DNA of 64,000 nucleotides from Aneurinibacillus terranovensis DSM 18919 (GCF_000430625.1 NZ_AUMJ01000034.1:1-64000); one strand, 5' to 3'. Counted from the stretch's first letter, positions 35,251-45,492 are shown. The notes: generated by a model not told the origin, from the letters alone. Made by a program: numbers and translations.

Positions 35251-36393
35251 TTAATGTGTGACTACATTCATTCCTTTAATCAGCACTTCTACGACTTCTT
35301 TGCGGCTGAATTCAGGTGGCGGAGCGATACCATTGCTCAGCATCTCCCTAACCTTTGTACCGGACAGAATCACCCGATCTTCCGTGCTGTGCGGGCATGT
35401 TTTCGTAGAGGCCATATTTCCACACTTCTTGCAGAAGAAACTATGTTCAAAAAACAGCGGGGTAATTCCCAACTCTTCGGCCGTGAAATTCTGGAAAATA
35501 AGCTGTGCATCGTATGTTCCATAATAATTTCCTACACCGGCATGGTCGCGTCCGACAATAAAGTGCGTGCAGCCAAAATTTTTGCGCACCATGGCATGAA
35601 AAATAGCTTCTCGCGGACCTGCATACCTCATCGCAGCAGGGAAAACGGCAAGAAAAACCCGATCCTGCGGATAATAGTTTTTCAACAGCGCTTGATAGCT
35701 CTCCATACGGATATCAGCCGGAATATCGTCCGATTTGGTTTCCCCGACAAGCGGGTTAAGGAAGAGGCCGTCGACAATTTCAAGCGCTGATTTTTGAATG
35801 TACTCGTGGGCTCTATGTACCGGATTCCGTGTTTGAAATCCGACCACAGTTTTCCAGCCGCGTTCGGCAAATACTTTGCGTGTTTCAACAGGGTCCAAAT
35901 GGAATTCAGCAAACTTATCTTTTTTCGGGCGATTGACTACCGTGATTGGCCCCGCCAGGTAAACTTCCGGTCTTTCCCATAATTTTTTTACACCCGGGTG
36001 GGCAAGGTCATTGGTGCGGAACACGTTTTCCGCTTCTACCTGCTTATCGGGGGCGTACTTCTCCTGCAGTTCCAGAACTCCGTACACCACACCGTTATGG
36101 ACTAATTTAACCCTCTCACCGATTTCCAGTTCACTGGCTTTTGCTTCCGTTACCGGCAGCGTAATGGGAATACTCCACACGTGTCCGCTAACAAGCTTCA
36201 TATTATGGACGACTCCGTTATAGTCCTCACTGCCAAGAAAACCCGTTATCGGGCTGTATGCTCCGATAGCAATTAACTCCAAATCAGATAAGGCCATTTT
36301 ATCCAATTCAACCTCTTTGTAGATGCCTGCAAGATTATAAGAATAATCAATACGATTAATCAATTGGCCGCCATGCGGTTGACTCTTACTCAT
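35251..36393 (-). CDS. sat: sulfate adenylyltransferase (dissimilatory-type single subunit)
   Basis: Sat activates sulfate with ATP to APS. The 380-residue single-chain enzyme has [12 protein letters not shown] (the HXXH-like ATP site), [13 protein letters not shown], and a zinc-type cluster [17 protein letters not shown] found in the Bacillus enzymes. The ATG at 36393 is chosen because GGGTGGAG is directly upstream; the frame is open 13 codons further but without support. It follows cysH by 20 bp. Confidence 0.96.
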   Translation of the reverse strand: MSKSQPHGGQLINRIDYSYNLAGIYKEVELDKMALSDLELIAIGAYSPITGFLGSEDYNGVVHNMKLVSGHVWSIPITLPVTEAKASELEIGERVKLVHNGVVYGVLELQEKYAPDKQVEAENVFRTNDLAHPGVKKLWERPEVYLAGPITVVNRPKKDKFAEFHLDPVETRKVFAERGWKTVVGFQTRNPVHRAHEYIQKSALEIVDGLFLNPLVGETKSDDIPADIRMESYQALLKNYYPQDRVFLAVFPAAMRYAGPREAIFHAMVRKNFGCTHFIVGRDHAGVGNYYGTYDAQLIFQNFTAEELGITPLFFEHSFFCKKCGNMASTKTCPHSTEDRVILSGTKVREMLSNGIAPPPEFSRKEVVEVLIKGMNVVTH

Positions 36394-36413
36394 ATTCTCC
36401 ACCCTTTCTTTTT

Positions 36414-37124
36414 CTACAGATGCAGCCCGCATTCTGTTTTGCCTGTTCCGGCCCAGCGTCCGGCGCGGGAATCACTGCCTTCCTCAACGGGCTGCGTACA
36501 GTATTCACACCCTATGCTCGGGTATCCCTGATCATGGAGGGGATTGTAGGGAAGATTATAGAACCGGATATAATTCCAAACGTCTTCCCATGTCCAGTGA
36601 ATAAGCGGACAAATTTTAATGGATTTAAATTTATCGTCCTGGTTCACATATTGTGTATTAGCGCGGGTAGGAGATTGTTCACGCCGCAAACCCGACAACC
36701 ATGCTGCAGCCCCTGAAAGCGCAGCGTGTAAAGGCTGAATTTTTCGCAGATTGCAGCAGCTGTTCGGCTCTCTTTTCCACAATTCATCCCCGTATTCTGC
36801 AGCCTGCTGTGCAAGCGTAAGTTCGGGCTGCTTCATTTCAATAGTCAATTCAGGGTATTTTTCTTTCATCCGTGCAATCAGTTCATACGTTTCCTTAAAG
36901 TGAACATTCGTATCAAGAAAAACGATTCGCGCATTCTTCCGTACTTTGCTGATTAAATCAATGAGAACGATCCCTTCAGCCCCAAAACTGCAAGCATAAA
37001 CCAGGTCATCGCCAAACTCCTGATACGCCCACTTAAGGATATCCAGTGTATCTTTTCCGGATAACTGTTCATTTAATTGCGCATAGTCGTTCTCCGTTAA
37101 CCGTTCATAAGATAATCGGTGCAA
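36414..37124 (-). CDS. cysH: assimilatory APS/PAPS reductase
   Basis: CysH reduces activated sulfate to sulfite. The 236-residue protein has the PP-loop-like [15 protein letters not shown], the Cys-Cys pair in [11 protein letters not shown], and a CEYC pair in [13 protein letters not shown]. The four cysteines bind a 4Fe-4S cluster and favour an APS-using enzyme. The C-terminal catalytic Cys in KTECGLH is intact. The start is ATG or a near-upstream alternative with weak spacing, two bases after the cysP stop. Confidence 0.95.
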   Translation of the reverse strand: MHRLSYERLTENDYAQLNEQLSGKDTLDILKWAYQEFGDDLVYACSFGAEGIVLIDLISKVRKNARIVFLDTNVHFKETYELIARMKEKYPELTIEMKQPELTLAQQAAEYGDELWKREPNSCCNLRKIQPLHAALSGAAAWLSGLRREQSPTRANTQYVNQDDKFKSIKICPLIHWTWEDVWNYIRFYNLPYNPLHDQGYPSIGCEYCTQPVEEGSDSRAGRWAGTGKTECGLHL

Positions 37125-37126
37125 AA

Positions 37127-38209
37127 CTAGATTCCTCCCCCTTGGTCATGAATTGTGCTTTTCTCTCTTCGAATCGCCTGTGACAGACTCATCGATCCAA
37201 TTGTTGCAATAAACACACTTATAATCACTATCACAATGTATGGGTTAGGCTCCAAAAGTGTGTTAACCATCAAGAATGAGACAACCAGCGATGACACCGG
37301 CGAGACAATCCAAACTTTAACAATTTGCTTTATGACACCTTTCTGCCACAGATGAAATCCATTCTCCGCCGTGCCGATCCCCAGAATGGCACACGTCGTT
37401 GCCTGAGTAAGCGGAACCGGTATTCCGAAAATCGACGAAAGAATAACCAGGCTCCCACTTGTTAATGAAACAGCACTTCCCTGCAGGAGTGACAGCCGCG
37501 TGATTTTTTTCCCGTTTGTTTCAAGAACCTTCCCCCCGAGAAAAACAGCTCCAATGGAAACGAAAAGTGCCCCCAGCCAGATTCCGTTTGTAACAGAAAG
37601 AATCTTTGCACCAACAAGCGAGCCTACAGCATTAGCTACATTATTCATCCCCGCGGAAAATGCTTCCACTAACCCTGCGAAAATCAGCAGATAACTTAGC
37701 CATCGCTGCCACTTTCCGCCTTTGCTGCTTACATGCCAGCGATGTTCCACTATTGTAATCCCTTTTCCAAGTAAATACGCAATAAAGAACGCAACAATCG
37801 GGATAAGTATCCAGAAAAACACGATCATTTCCACACTTTTCACATATACAGATTGGTAAGCAAGGCCGACACCGACAATGGATCCGACCGTTACTTCACT
37901 CGTCGATAAGGGGATGCCCATCATATTAGAAATAAACAGCGTTACGGTAGCTGATGCAAGAATGGTTATAACAATCTTAACATTTAGTATGGAAGAGGGA
38001 ATGATTCCCCCGCTGATTGTTTTAACTACCTCACCTCCGCCAATGACTGCACCCAGAAAGGCGGCCATGGCTACCAGCACCATGGCCAACCGCTTGTTGC
38101 GGATTGCCCCGCTGCCGTATGCCGCTCCCATAGATGCGGCCGTGCCGCTGGCTCCAATATTCATCGCAAAGAAAAGAGCGATCACGATGGCTAAATATGT
38201 CCATATCAT
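37127..38209 (-). CDS. cysP: sulfate permease of the PiT family
   Basis: A 360-residue inner-membrane protein with about eleven hydrophobic helices in two homologous halves. It carries the PiT signatures [18 protein letters not shown] near the start and [16 protein letters not shown] near residue 190. Its place in a sulfur operon, as for B. subtilis CysP, makes sulfate rather than phosphate the likely substrate. The ATG overlaps the DUF3906 stop by four bases (ATGA). Confidence 0.92.
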   Translation of the reverse strand: MIWTYLAIVIALFFAMNIGASGTAASMGAAYGSGAIRNKRLAMVLVAMAAFLGAVIGGGEVVKTISGGIIPSSILNVKIVITILASATVTLFISNMMGIPLSTSEVTVGSIVGVGLAYQSVYVKSVEMIVFFWILIPIVAFFIAYLLGKGITIVEHRWHVSSKGGKWQRWLSYLLIFAGLVEAFSAGMNNVANAVGSLVGAKILSVTNGIWLGALFVSIGAVFLGGKVLETNGKKITRLSLLQGSAVSLTSGSLVILSSIFGIPVPLTQATTCAILGIGTAENGFHLWQKGVIKQIVKVWIVSPVSSLVVSFLMVNTLLEPNPYIVIVIISVFIATIGSMSLSQAIRREKSTIHDQGGGI

Positions 38210-38409
38210 ATATCAATCACATACCCTCTCCCTGCACCTGCAGGTTTTTTTTCAACAATGACGAGTTCCTCTACCTTTTTAGGCGGAAGATAGTGACGAT
38301 CGATTTGACTCTGGGCGGTTTGAAAGACCTTTTCTTCGTCTTCGTGGAGAATTACCAGTTCCGTCCTGGTATTATCGGTATACCTCACTTCCAATCTGTA
38401 CAGAAACAT
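38206..38409 (-). CDS. DUF3906-like small protein in the sulfate operon
   Basis: A 67-residue soluble protein: MFLYRLEVRYTDNTRTELV, then HEDEEKVFQTAQSQIDRHYL and a basic end [10 protein letters not shown]. It resembles DUF3906, known from Bacillales. Position between sulfite reductase and permease, overlapping the permease start, suggests a role with one of these, but none is established. The ATG follows AGAGAAGG. Confidence 0.7.
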   Translation of the reverse strand: MFLYRLEVRYTDNTRTELVILHEDEEKVFQTAQSQIDRHYLPPKKVEELVIVEKKPAGAGRGYVIDI

Positions 38410-38451
38410 ACGAATCCGACCTTCTCTCTTTTACAAGTTCCCTTGTTTTAA

Positions 38452-40071
38452 TTACGCATTTAATTGCTTAAGCAGTTCATCAAGCCTTGTTTGAAACGGC
38501 GCTGTCCCTACTCTGTTAACAAAATCGAAGAAGCTTTCATTTTCCAGGCGTTCTTCTTTAAAGAACGCGACAAGATGAAGCACGACCCGATTTAAGTCAT
38601 CTGCAAGAACACGGCCTTTTAATTTTTCATTGAATTTAGCATTCTCCCCTAATTTTCCGCCTACGAAAATATCAAATGCATCTTTCATACCCGCCTCGGT
38701 TTTTACGAGCGCCCCCTGGAAGCCAATGTCCGCAATCTGGCGTTGTCCGCACGAGTTAGGACAGCCAACCATATGCAGGCGTAGCGGCTCGTCAAGTTCA
38801 ATATGTTCGTCAAGGAAAGCTGCCAATTGACGCATGCGTTCTTTTGTTTCCACTAACGCAAGGTTACAGAATTCGTCTCCTGTACAGGAAACGGCATAAG
38901 CAGTAAAGTGACGGGGATTTGGCGTCAAGCGTTCCAGCAGTTTTTCCTGCAGAAGCGCATGAATTTTCTCGTTCGGAATATTCGCGATGACGATATTTTG
39001 CGAGTTACACGTCCGAAGAGAACCATCTCCGTATTCCTCTGACAGGCGCGCTAATTCTTCGAGTTCGGCACCCGAGAGGCGGCCAACCGGAACGGATAAC
39101 CCGACATAGCTTAATCCTTCTTGTTTTTGCTCGTGTACGCCTGTGAAATATCCTGCATTCCAGCCAATTGTTTTATCTTCACCTCTTGTAGGCAGCTCGC
39201 CGACAAGCTCGATTAATTTTTCCTTGAATTTCTCAGGCCCCCAATCAGCCATCAAAAATTTGAGTCGGGCGTGGTGGCGTTTTTCACGATATCCGCAATC
39301 ACGGAAGATGGTCGTTACACCGATCGCCACCTTCACGACGTCTTCCGGCTTTACAAATACATCAAGCTGCTTGGCAAGGAATGGCTTCGCCGATAACCCT
39401 CCACCTACCCAGACATGAAAGCCAATGACTTCCTGACCATCGATAACTTTCACAGCTGGCACAAAGGCAAGGTCGTTAATTTCCGCGTGACCTGGATTGT
39501 AAGGGTTCGCCGAAATAGAAATTTTGTATTTACGTGGCAGGTTTGAGAAATCCCGATTCAATAAAAAGGTATCCGAAATTTGCTGGACAAGCGGGGTAGT
39601 ATCAATTAATTCATCCGGATCAATTCCTGCCAACGGATTTCCGACAATGGTACGCGGGCAGTCGCCGCATGCTTCAAAAGAAGACAGTCCGACTTCCGCA
39701 AGGCGGGCAAAAATATCCGGTATGTTTTCAATCGTTAACCAGTGAAACTGTACAGCCTGGCGAGTAGTGACATCGACGAGGTCCTTTCCGTAATCTCTCG
39801 AAATGCCGGCGAGAGTTTTTGCCTGCTTTGCACTTAAGATCCCTGATGGAATCCTTACCCGCATCATGAAATACCCATCTTCCTTCGGACGCTGCTGGTA
39901 TACGCCGGCCCATTTAAACAGGTCGAAATCGCTGGCGGTGATGGAAGCAAAACCGGTTTCTGCGTAGCGATAGACATCCTGAATGATATCGAGCCCGTCT
40001 TTTTCAAGTTTCATGAATTCATTTTTGTTTAACTTCTCCGGGTTCTCAGCCCAAATCGGTGTATAGCTCAT
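38452..40071 (-). CDS. sir: ferredoxin-type sulfite (or nitrite) reductase
   Basis: A 539-residue siroheme/4Fe-4S enzyme that reduces sulfite to sulfide with six electrons. The cluster-binding cysteines are in VSCTGDEFC and GCPNSCGQ (about residues 393-440). Two copies of the ferredoxin-like NiR/SiR half-domain flank them. In this operon sulfite is the natural substrate. The single-chain ferredoxin-dependent form replaces the CysJI pair of B. subtilis. Nitrite cannot be excluded from sequence alone. The ATG is preceded by GAGAGGGG. Confidence 0.9.
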   Translation of the reverse strand: MSYTPIWAENPEKLNKNEFMKLEKDGLDIIQDVYRYAETGFASITASDFDLFKWAGVYQQRPKEDGYFMMRVRIPSGILSAKQAKTLAGISRDYGKDLVDVTTRQAVQFHWLTIENIPDIFARLAEVGLSSFEACGDCPRTIVGNPLAGIDPDELIDTTPLVQQISDTFLLNRDFSNLPRKYKISISANPYNPGHAEINDLAFVPAVKVIDGQEVIGFHVWVGGGLSAKPFLAKQLDVFVKPEDVVKVAIGVTTIFRDCGYREKRHHARLKFLMADWGPEKFKEKLIELVGELPTRGEDKTIGWNAGYFTGVHEQKQEGLSYVGLSVPVGRLSGAELEELARLSEEYGDGSLRTCNSQNIVIANIPNEKIHALLQEKLLERLTPNPRHFTAYAVSCTGDEFCNLALVETKERMRQLAAFLDEHIELDEPLRLHMVGCPNSCGQRQIADIGFQGALVKTEAGMKDAFDIFVGGKLGENAKFNEKLKGRVLADDLNRVVLHLVAFFKEERLENESFFDFVNRVGTAPFQTRLDELLKQLNA

Positions 40072-40097
40072 TATTTAAATCCCCTCTCAGTATGTTT

Positions 40098-41576
40098 TTA
40101 AGCTGTAATGGACAACTGTGAAGTATATTCCATTACCGATTCACCCTGTAAAATGTAGTCCGGCTTAATGCTAAAATTAACCAGTGTGGCAGCCGTCTCC
40201 CCGTCAGCACATAGAATATCGATGGAAGCAAGCCGCACGCCTTTCTCTTTGCTGCCCGATGCCAAGATGAATGCTTCAACGGCTTCCGCTGAAGAGAAAG
40301 CAAGCATGTCAATCGTTTTGTTTTTCACCGCTTCAAACACATCGTCCACCGCACTGCCGGAGACTTCTTCCCGTGCGGCAGCCCATTCATTCACAACGGC
40401 TCCTTTTGCCGTCAATCCACTGGCAAATTCTTTGCCCCCATGTTTGTGTTCGAGAAGTACCCGCTGTCCTCCTTGAATCTTGTGGACGATTTTACCGGAA
40501 AACAGTTCTGCCTGTAATCCGCACTCCCGCAGCCGTTCAGCCACTTCCTCTGTTCGGGCATAAAAGCTGCCGGAAATCGAGCGAATATCCTTTTTTAAGT
40601 CACGAAGAGAACGGAAGAATTCACGTACCCCGTGCAGGGTAGAAAAAACGATATGGTCGGCTGTCTCCGCCTCAAGGACTGGTGAAAGATTTCTTTCGTT
40701 GGATGGCGTGTTGGTTGCAACCAGAGAAAACTCTGTCGTATCTGCTGCTAGTTCGTCAAGTTTGTCTATAAAAACGGATGATGGCTCCGTCGTATGAAGA
40801 ATGCCAACTTTCCTGCCAAACAGCGGTTTCTGCTCATGCCAGTTCAATTTTTCCCGCAGTTTCACAACTTCACCTACAATAATAATCGCCGGGGATCTAA
40901 AACGGGCTTGCTGTACCTTCTCCACAATATTGTCGAGTGTTCCGGTTAACGTCTTTTGCTCTGAGCACGTTCCCCAGCGAACGAGAGCAACAGGAGTCTC
41001 CCCGGCTTTGCCGTGAGCAATCAGATTGCGGACAATGTCAGGCAGGTTGCTTACCCCCATATACAAAAGAATGGTGTCGACGGCTTTAGCGAGATTAGCC
41101 CAGTTGATATCAATTTCTTCATTGCCACGGCACTTATGCCCGGTGATTACAATGAAAGAAGAGGTGAAGTCCCTGTGTGTGATCGGAATCCCTGCGTAAG
41201 CGGGCGCTGCAATTCCGGATGTGATACCCGGGATTACTTCAAAAGGGATACCAGCATCGACGCACTCCTCCGCTTCTTCACCGCCGCGGCCAAAAACGAA
41301 AGGATCGCCGCCTTTTAAGCGAACCACCTTCTTTCCTTCCCGTGCCCGGCCAATAATGAGCTGATTAATCTCTTCCTGCCGCAGGGTGTGATTGCTTGAT
41401 TGCTTTCCGCAGTAGATAAACTCCGCCCCTTCTCTCGCATACTTTAGAAGTTTCGGGCTGGCCAGTCTGTCGTACACGATGACATCCGCTTTTTCGATAG
41501 CTTCACGTCCCCGCAGCGTAATTAATTTAGGGTCGCCTGGCCCTGCCCCCACAAGGTAGACCCTTCCTTTCTCCAT
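40098..41576 (-). CDS. cobA-hemD: fused uroporphyrinogen-III C-methyltransferase / uroporphyrinogen-III synthase
   Basis: A 492-residue two-domain enzyme. Residues 1-240 are SUMT, with VYLVGAGPGDPKLITLRG, YDRLASPKLL, GKQSSNHTLRQEEIN, KGGDPFVFGRGGEE and the GHKCR turn. Residues 255-490 match uroporphyrinogen-III synthase in length and pattern, with DHIVFSTLHGVREFF and MLAFSSAEAVEAF. Together they make uroporphyrinogen III and methylate it to precorrin-2 for siroheme, the cofactor of the sulfite reductase encoded next. The dehydrogenase/chelatase to finish siroheme is absent here. First gene after the riboswitch. Confidence 0.92.
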   Translation of the reverse strand: MEKGRVYLVGAGPGDPKLITLRGREAIEKADVIVYDRLASPKLLKYAREGAEFIYCGKQSSNHTLRQEEINQLIIGRAREGKKVVRLKGGDPFVFGRGGEEAEECVDAGIPFEVIPGITSGIAAPAYAGIPITHRDFTSSFIVITGHKCRGNEEIDINWANLAKAVDTILLYMGVSNLPDIVRNLIAHGKAGETPVALVRWGTCSEQKTLTGTLDNIVEKVQQARFRSPAIIIVGEVVKLREKLNWHEQKPLFGRKVGILHTTEPSSVFIDKLDELAADTTEFSLVATNTPSNERNLSPVLEAETADHIVFSTLHGVREFFRSLRDLKKDIRSISGSFYARTEEVAERLRECGLQAELFSGKIVHKIQGGQRVLLEHKHGGKEFASGLTAKGAVVNEWAAAREEVSGSAVDDVFEAVKNKTIDMLAFSSAEAVEAFILASGSKEKGVRLASIDILCADGETAATLVNFSIKPDYILQGESVMEYTSQLSITA

Positions 41577-41633
41577 CTTTCCACCCCTCTCTATTTAAAT
41601 ATAGTAATCATATAAGTCATATAGACATTATCG

Positions 41634-41676
41634 ATAAAAAAAACTACCCTTCTTCAAGAAGAGAAGAAGGGTAGTT
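41634..41676 (-). terminator. riboswitch-controlled terminator before cobA-hemD
   Basis: On the minus strand AACTACCCTTCTTC pairs perfectly with GAAGAAGGGTAGTT over a 7-nt loop and is followed by TTTTTTT, immediately after the SAM-I aptamer. Confidence 0.92.
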
Positions 41677-41689
41677 AAACCGCCCCTCT

Positions 41690-41790
41690 TCCTCATCTTC
41701 AAGCCTTGCGCTTTCTGGAATTGGCACCTAACCGGATTAGGTTGCCGAGGCATCAAAGGGCCAGTCCCTCCACCTCTCTAGATAAGAAAG
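41690..41790 (-). ncRNA. SAM-I (S-box) riboswitch for the sulfate operon
   Basis: Read on the minus strand it shows the S-box consensus: CTTATC, AGAGAGGTGGAGGGACTGGC, TTTGATGCCTCGGCAACC, GGTGCCAATTCC and the closing GATGAGG. With the terminator at 41634 it represses cobA-hemD to cysC when SAM is abundant. It is the second SAM riboswitch in the window. Confidence 0.96.
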
Positions 41791-41891
41791 AGTTATTCAC
41801 ATTATTTTAATTGGTATTATTGGTTTTGCTTCGTTATTCCTGATTATAAGAGCAATTCATACAAATAGCAATACTTTTTTTGAGAAATGAT

Positions 41892-42755
41892 TCATTTGGT
41901 AAGCCGATCAATTTTAGCAGCGATTTCATCCGACGTCCACCGCTCCTCTTTACTAAACGTATAGATTGGATGCGGACGCTCCCATATCGACCACCTCGTC
42001 CCATTCATCGAGAAGATGCTGCCTGTTACTGTGGAGGGCGGTTCCGCTAAATATAAGAATAACGGAATTAAATCTTCCGGATCGCCTACTTTCCAGTAGT
42101 CAGGGAGGTCTTCGCCTTTCATTCGCGCCTTCTCCTCCGCTATCTGAATAAAAGGTGCTGTCATATCAGTCAGCGCTGCAGGTGCCACCGCATTGACCCT
42201 AATCGAAAATCTCAATAATTCCTGTGCAAGAGTATACGTTAAGCCAACCAGCCCCGCTTTGGCGGTGGAGTAATTCGCCTGCCCGGGGCATCCTTCGAGG
42301 CCCGCCGTCGAAATCATATTGATAATGGAGCCGCTCCCCGCCTCTTTCATATAAGGCAGACAGGCATAAACACAGTAAAAAGCACCGTGTAAATGCACAT
42401 CGATCACCTGCCGCCATTCCTCGATGCTCATCTTATAACTAATCCGGTCCCGTACAATTCCGGCGTTGTTGACAAGCACGTCGACCCGGCCAAATTCTTC
42501 TATGGCCGTATCCACCATAGCTTGTACAGCCTCATGACTGCCGACATCCGCGGCAATTCCGATCACCTTACCAGCCGTACCACTCCGCCTCTCAATCTCC
42601 CGCACTGTGCGTTCCACTCCTGTTTCAGTCGTGCCGTTTATGACCACGCTGTAACCAGCCGCGGCCATGCCGAAAGCGAGCGACTTTCCGATTCCCCTGG
42701 TTGAACCTGTGATCAACGCGACTTTACCTACTGTTCTTCCCGCTTCTCCTCCCAT
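41892..42755 (-). CDS. short-chain dehydrogenase/reductase (FabG-like)
   Basis: A 287-residue NAD(P)-dependent oxidoreductase. The Rossmann motif is TGSTRGIGKSLAFG, NNAGIVRD marks strand 4, and the catalytic Tyr-Lys is in QANYSTAKAGL. The C-terminus is longer than FabG and includes a WERPHPIYTF segment. It follows a CoA ligase and a thiolase on the same strand, so it probably oxidises or reduces a hydroxyacyl- or ketoacyl-CoA of one small pathway. The ATG lies after GGAGGGAAG. Confidence 0.88.
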   Translation of the reverse strand: MGGEAGRTVGKVALITGSTRGIGKSLAFGMAAAGYSVVINGTTETGVERTVREIERRSGTAGKVIGIAADVGSHEAVQAMVDTAIEEFGRVDVLVNNAGIVRDRISYKMSIEEWRQVIDVHLHGAFYCVYACLPYMKEAGSGSIINMISTAGLEGCPGQANYSTAKAGLVGLTYTLAQELLRFSIRVNAVAPAALTDMTAPFIQIAEEKARMKGEDLPDYWKVGDPEDLIPLFLYLAEPPSTVTGSIFSMNGTRWSIWERPHPIYTFSKEERWTSDEIAAKIDRLTK

Positions 42756-42769
42756 TTTTCTTCCCTCCT

Positions 42770-44281
42770 TTATCCCTGGCTTTTTTCCGTTATTTCGCTG
42801 CGAAGTTTTGCTTTATCCGGCTTTCCGGCCTGGTTAACCGGTAACTCAGCATAGAGGTAAAAGTCTTTTGGTATTTTGTGCGGGGTGAGCCGTTCACGAA
42901 GATAATCCTGCAGCGCATCCTCCCAGCCAGGTGGGGTTTCCGATAGAACAAGCGCCGCGGCTACCCGCTCGCCCCAGTATGAATCAGGAATGCCTACGAC
43001 GCCCGCATCCTTTGTATACAACCACTGTTTGAGTGTATTTTCAATTTCAGTAGGAAAAATATTAATTCCGCCGCTAATGATCATCTCTTTTTTTCTGCCG
43101 GACAGATGGAGCACACCATCGTCATCGAGCAATCCAACATCGCCGGCGCTTTTCCATATATTCGTGGATGAGCCGGATGGATAAAATCCGTCCAGCGGAA
43201 TTTCGCCATAATATCCGGCTGCCATCATATTACTTTTGACATAGATCTCTCCCGTCTGCCCCCTGGGAAGAGAGGCCCCCTTTTCATCGCGAATATCAAT
43301 TTCCACCCCGTGAAACACCCGTCCAACCGCGTTTCCACTGCCAATTCCAATCTGCACGGATACAAAACCTATTTCCGCGGCCCCATAATATTCATAGAGG
43401 GTAGAGGTAGGAAAAAACCGGGTCACCTTTTCTTTTAACGATATATCCATCTTTGCGCCGGCGGTAATAAACGTTCGCATAGCCCCGTCTGCCTTGGTTA
43501 CGGCCCTCCCCTTCCCTTGTCTCCCCACCTGTTCCATTTCATTAATAACGGAACGGTACATCGTAGGCACCATAAAGCAGCACGTGGTTCCATCCATTTG
43601 CCGCAGCGTTTCCTTCGCATCGAAACGTTCCGTAAGCTTGACCGTACCGCCTATGTACAAAAGGTGGAGCAAGCATATCAGGGTGGCAGAATAATAAAGA
43701 GGCCCGGGTAAAAGCATAACGTCGCTGCTGTCGATACCAAATTCGATGCTCATCGCATGAAAGCTGTCGATCCACGAATCGTGAGTACGCAGTATTCCCT
43801 TCGGCCCCCCTGTCGTTCCGGACGACAGGGCCAGATAAAAAAGATTGCCGCCATCCAATATCGTTCTCTGATAGCTGGATACGTCCGTCTTTATCGATAC
43901 ACCTGCTTCCAGAATGTTTGCCGTATGTAATGACATTAGGTGAGGCTTGTTATGTTCATCCGCGATAACAAGCATAGGTTGAATCTGTTGCACCAATATG
44001 CCCCACTCTGCTGCCGACTGTAAAGGATTAACCGGAGCAGCAATCGCTCCCACCTCGCAAATGGCGAGAAACCATTCCACAAATAGGTGACTGTTATTCA
44101 TCGCAAGCATGATAATGTCACCTTTATTGCATCCAGCTACTTCACGCAGATAAATGGCGCGGGCAGCCACCTGTCCCGCGAGTTCCTGATATGTAAGGGC
44201 AACCTGTGACGTACACAGCGCTGTTTTTTCGGGATATGCGCGGGCATTTTCAAACAATCCATCTGTAATCACATGACTCAT
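42770..44281 (-). CDS. acyl-CoA synthetase (AMP-forming)
   Basis: A 503-residue adenylate-forming ligase that activates an organic acid to its CoA thioester. The P-loop-like LSSGTTGGPKGILRTH is near residue 150. YEYYGAAEIG, GDVGLLDDDGVLHLSGRKKEMIISGG and a C-terminal Lys in NQAGKPDK complete the family motifs. The substrate is not apparent. The ATG overlaps the thiolase stop as ATGA, so translation is coupled. Confidence 0.9.
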   Translation of the reverse strand: MSHVITDGLFENARAYPEKTALCTSQVALTYQELAGQVAARAIYLREVAGCNKGDIIMLAMNNSHLFVEWFLAICEVGAIAAPVNPLQSAAEWGILVQQIQPMLVIADEHNKPHLMSLHTANILEAGVSIKTDVSSYQRTILDGGNLFYLALSSGTTGGPKGILRTHDSWIDSFHAMSIEFGIDSSDVMLLPGPLYYSATLICLLHLLYIGGTVKLTERFDAKETLRQMDGTTCCFMVPTMYRSVINEMEQVGRQGKGRAVTKADGAMRTFITAGAKMDISLKEKVTRFFPTSTLYEYYGAAEIGFVSVQIGIGSGNAVGRVFHGVEIDIRDEKGASLPRGQTGEIYVKSNMMAAGYYGEIPLDGFYPSGSSTNIWKSAGDVGLLDDDGVLHLSGRKKEMIISGGINIFPTEIENTLKQWLYTKDAGVVGIPDSYWGERVAAALVLSETPPGWEDALQDYLRERLTPHKIPKDFYLYAELPVNQAGKPDKAKLRSEITEKSQG

Positions 44282-45465
44282 AGCGGATGTGCCTCCCATC
44301 TTTCAAACAGAGCTGCGATGCCAAGGCCCCCGCCAATCCCCATCGTCGTGAGGCCGAGACGCGCATCGGGTTCGGATTTCATTCCGTGCAGCAATCTCGT
44401 GACGAGAATCGCACCCGATGCTCCATACGGATGCCCTAAAGCAATGGCGCCACCGTCCCTGTTTACCCGTTCCTCTTCGATGTGCAGCTCCCGAATGCTG
44501 GCCAGTACCTGAGAGGCAAACGCCTCATTGAATTCCACCCTGTCTATATCCTCCACCGACAAACTGTTTCGGGCAAGAAGTTGTGTCACAGCGGGAACCG
44601 GCCCAATGCCAAGCACATTCGGGTCAACACCTGTTACAACGGCGTCGATAAAGGTTAAAGACGGGTGCAGCCCAAGTTCGAGCGCTTTCGTCTCGGACAT
44701 GAGAAGCACGGCAGCCGCTCCGTCATTTATACCGCAGGCATTTCCTGCCGTCACCGTACCTCCGTGTTGAAAAACAGGAGGCAGGGAAGCCAGCTTTTCT
44801 ATTGTCGTGTCAGGGCGGGGACCTTCATCGTACAGGATGATGCGCTCGGGGTCTTTCTTTGCCGGAGCCGCAATGTGAACCATTTCTGCGGTGAACGTCC
44901 CCCTTTTTACGGCGTCCACCGCTTTCACATGGCTTCGGTAAGCAAACGCATCCTGATCCTCGCGTGTGACACGGTATCGCCGGGCGACGTTTTCGGCCGC
45001 GATACCCATGTCGGGGTCTCCAAGCTCTTCGGGCGCAAAGCGGGCCCGATTATATAATTTCGGCATGTCCATTCCGTACAGACTCTGTGGCTTCATCATT
45101 TTCCACGGGGCAAGGCTGGAGCTTTCCACTCCGCCAGCGATGATGATATTTGCCGCTCCCGCTTGGATCATGTGAGCGGCAATGCGAATGGCCTCCAATC
45201 CCGAACCGCACTGCAGGTCGACAGTGACTCCCGGCGTTTCAATAGGCAGGCCTGCCGTTAGCGCACTCAAACGTCCGAGATTGCCGCCTGGACCGACAAC
45301 GTTTCCGAGTATCACTTGTTGAACATCTGCCGCGCAAACACCAGTCTCTTTCAGAAGAGCCTGGATAGTTGCCGCCGCGAGTTGTTCCGGCGGAATATCC
45401 TTCAGCCACCCGCCTGCTTTTCCAATCGGGGTGCGCTTGGCATGTATAATGACTGCTTTATTCAT
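44278..45465 (-). CDS. thiolase (acetyl-CoA acyltransferase) lacking the C-terminal cysteine
   Basis: A 395-residue thiolase. The acylated nucleophile is present in LQCGSGLEAI (about residue 87) and the histidine site in ALGHPYGASGA. The usual C-terminal CIGGG motif reads MGIGGGLGIA instead, so the second catalytic cysteine is replaced by glycine. The usual VNVNGGAI is VNRDGGAI. Beta-ketoacyl cleavage or condensation activity may be impaired or altered. The ATG at 45465 follows TTGGGAGGAG. It begins the thiolase-ligase-reductase operon. Confidence 0.88.
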   Translation of the reverse strand: MNKAVIIHAKRTPIGKAGGWLKDIPPEQLAAATIQALLKETGVCAADVQQVILGNVVGPGGNLGRLSALTAGLPIETPGVTVDLQCGSGLEAIRIAAHMIQAGAANIIIAGGVESSSLAPWKMMKPQSLYGMDMPKLYNRARFAPEELGDPDMGIAAENVARRYRVTREDQDAFAYRSHVKAVDAVKRGTFTAEMVHIAAPAKKDPERIILYDEGPRPDTTIEKLASLPPVFQHGGTVTAGNACGINDGAAAVLLMSETKALELGLHPSLTFIDAVVTGVDPNVLGIGPVPAVTQLLARNSLSVEDIDRVEFNEAFASQVLASIRELHIEEERVNRDGGAIALGHPYGASGAILVTRLLHGMKSEPDARLGLTTMGIGGGLGIAALFERWEAHPL

Positions 45466-45492
45466 TGTGCCGACTCCTCCCAATGTTTATAT

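Noticed and set aside
36414-37124. PAPS-specific reductase
   Set aside because: The Cys-Cys and CXXC cluster residues indicate a 4Fe-4S enzyme of the APS-using type, so a PAPS-only role is unlikely.
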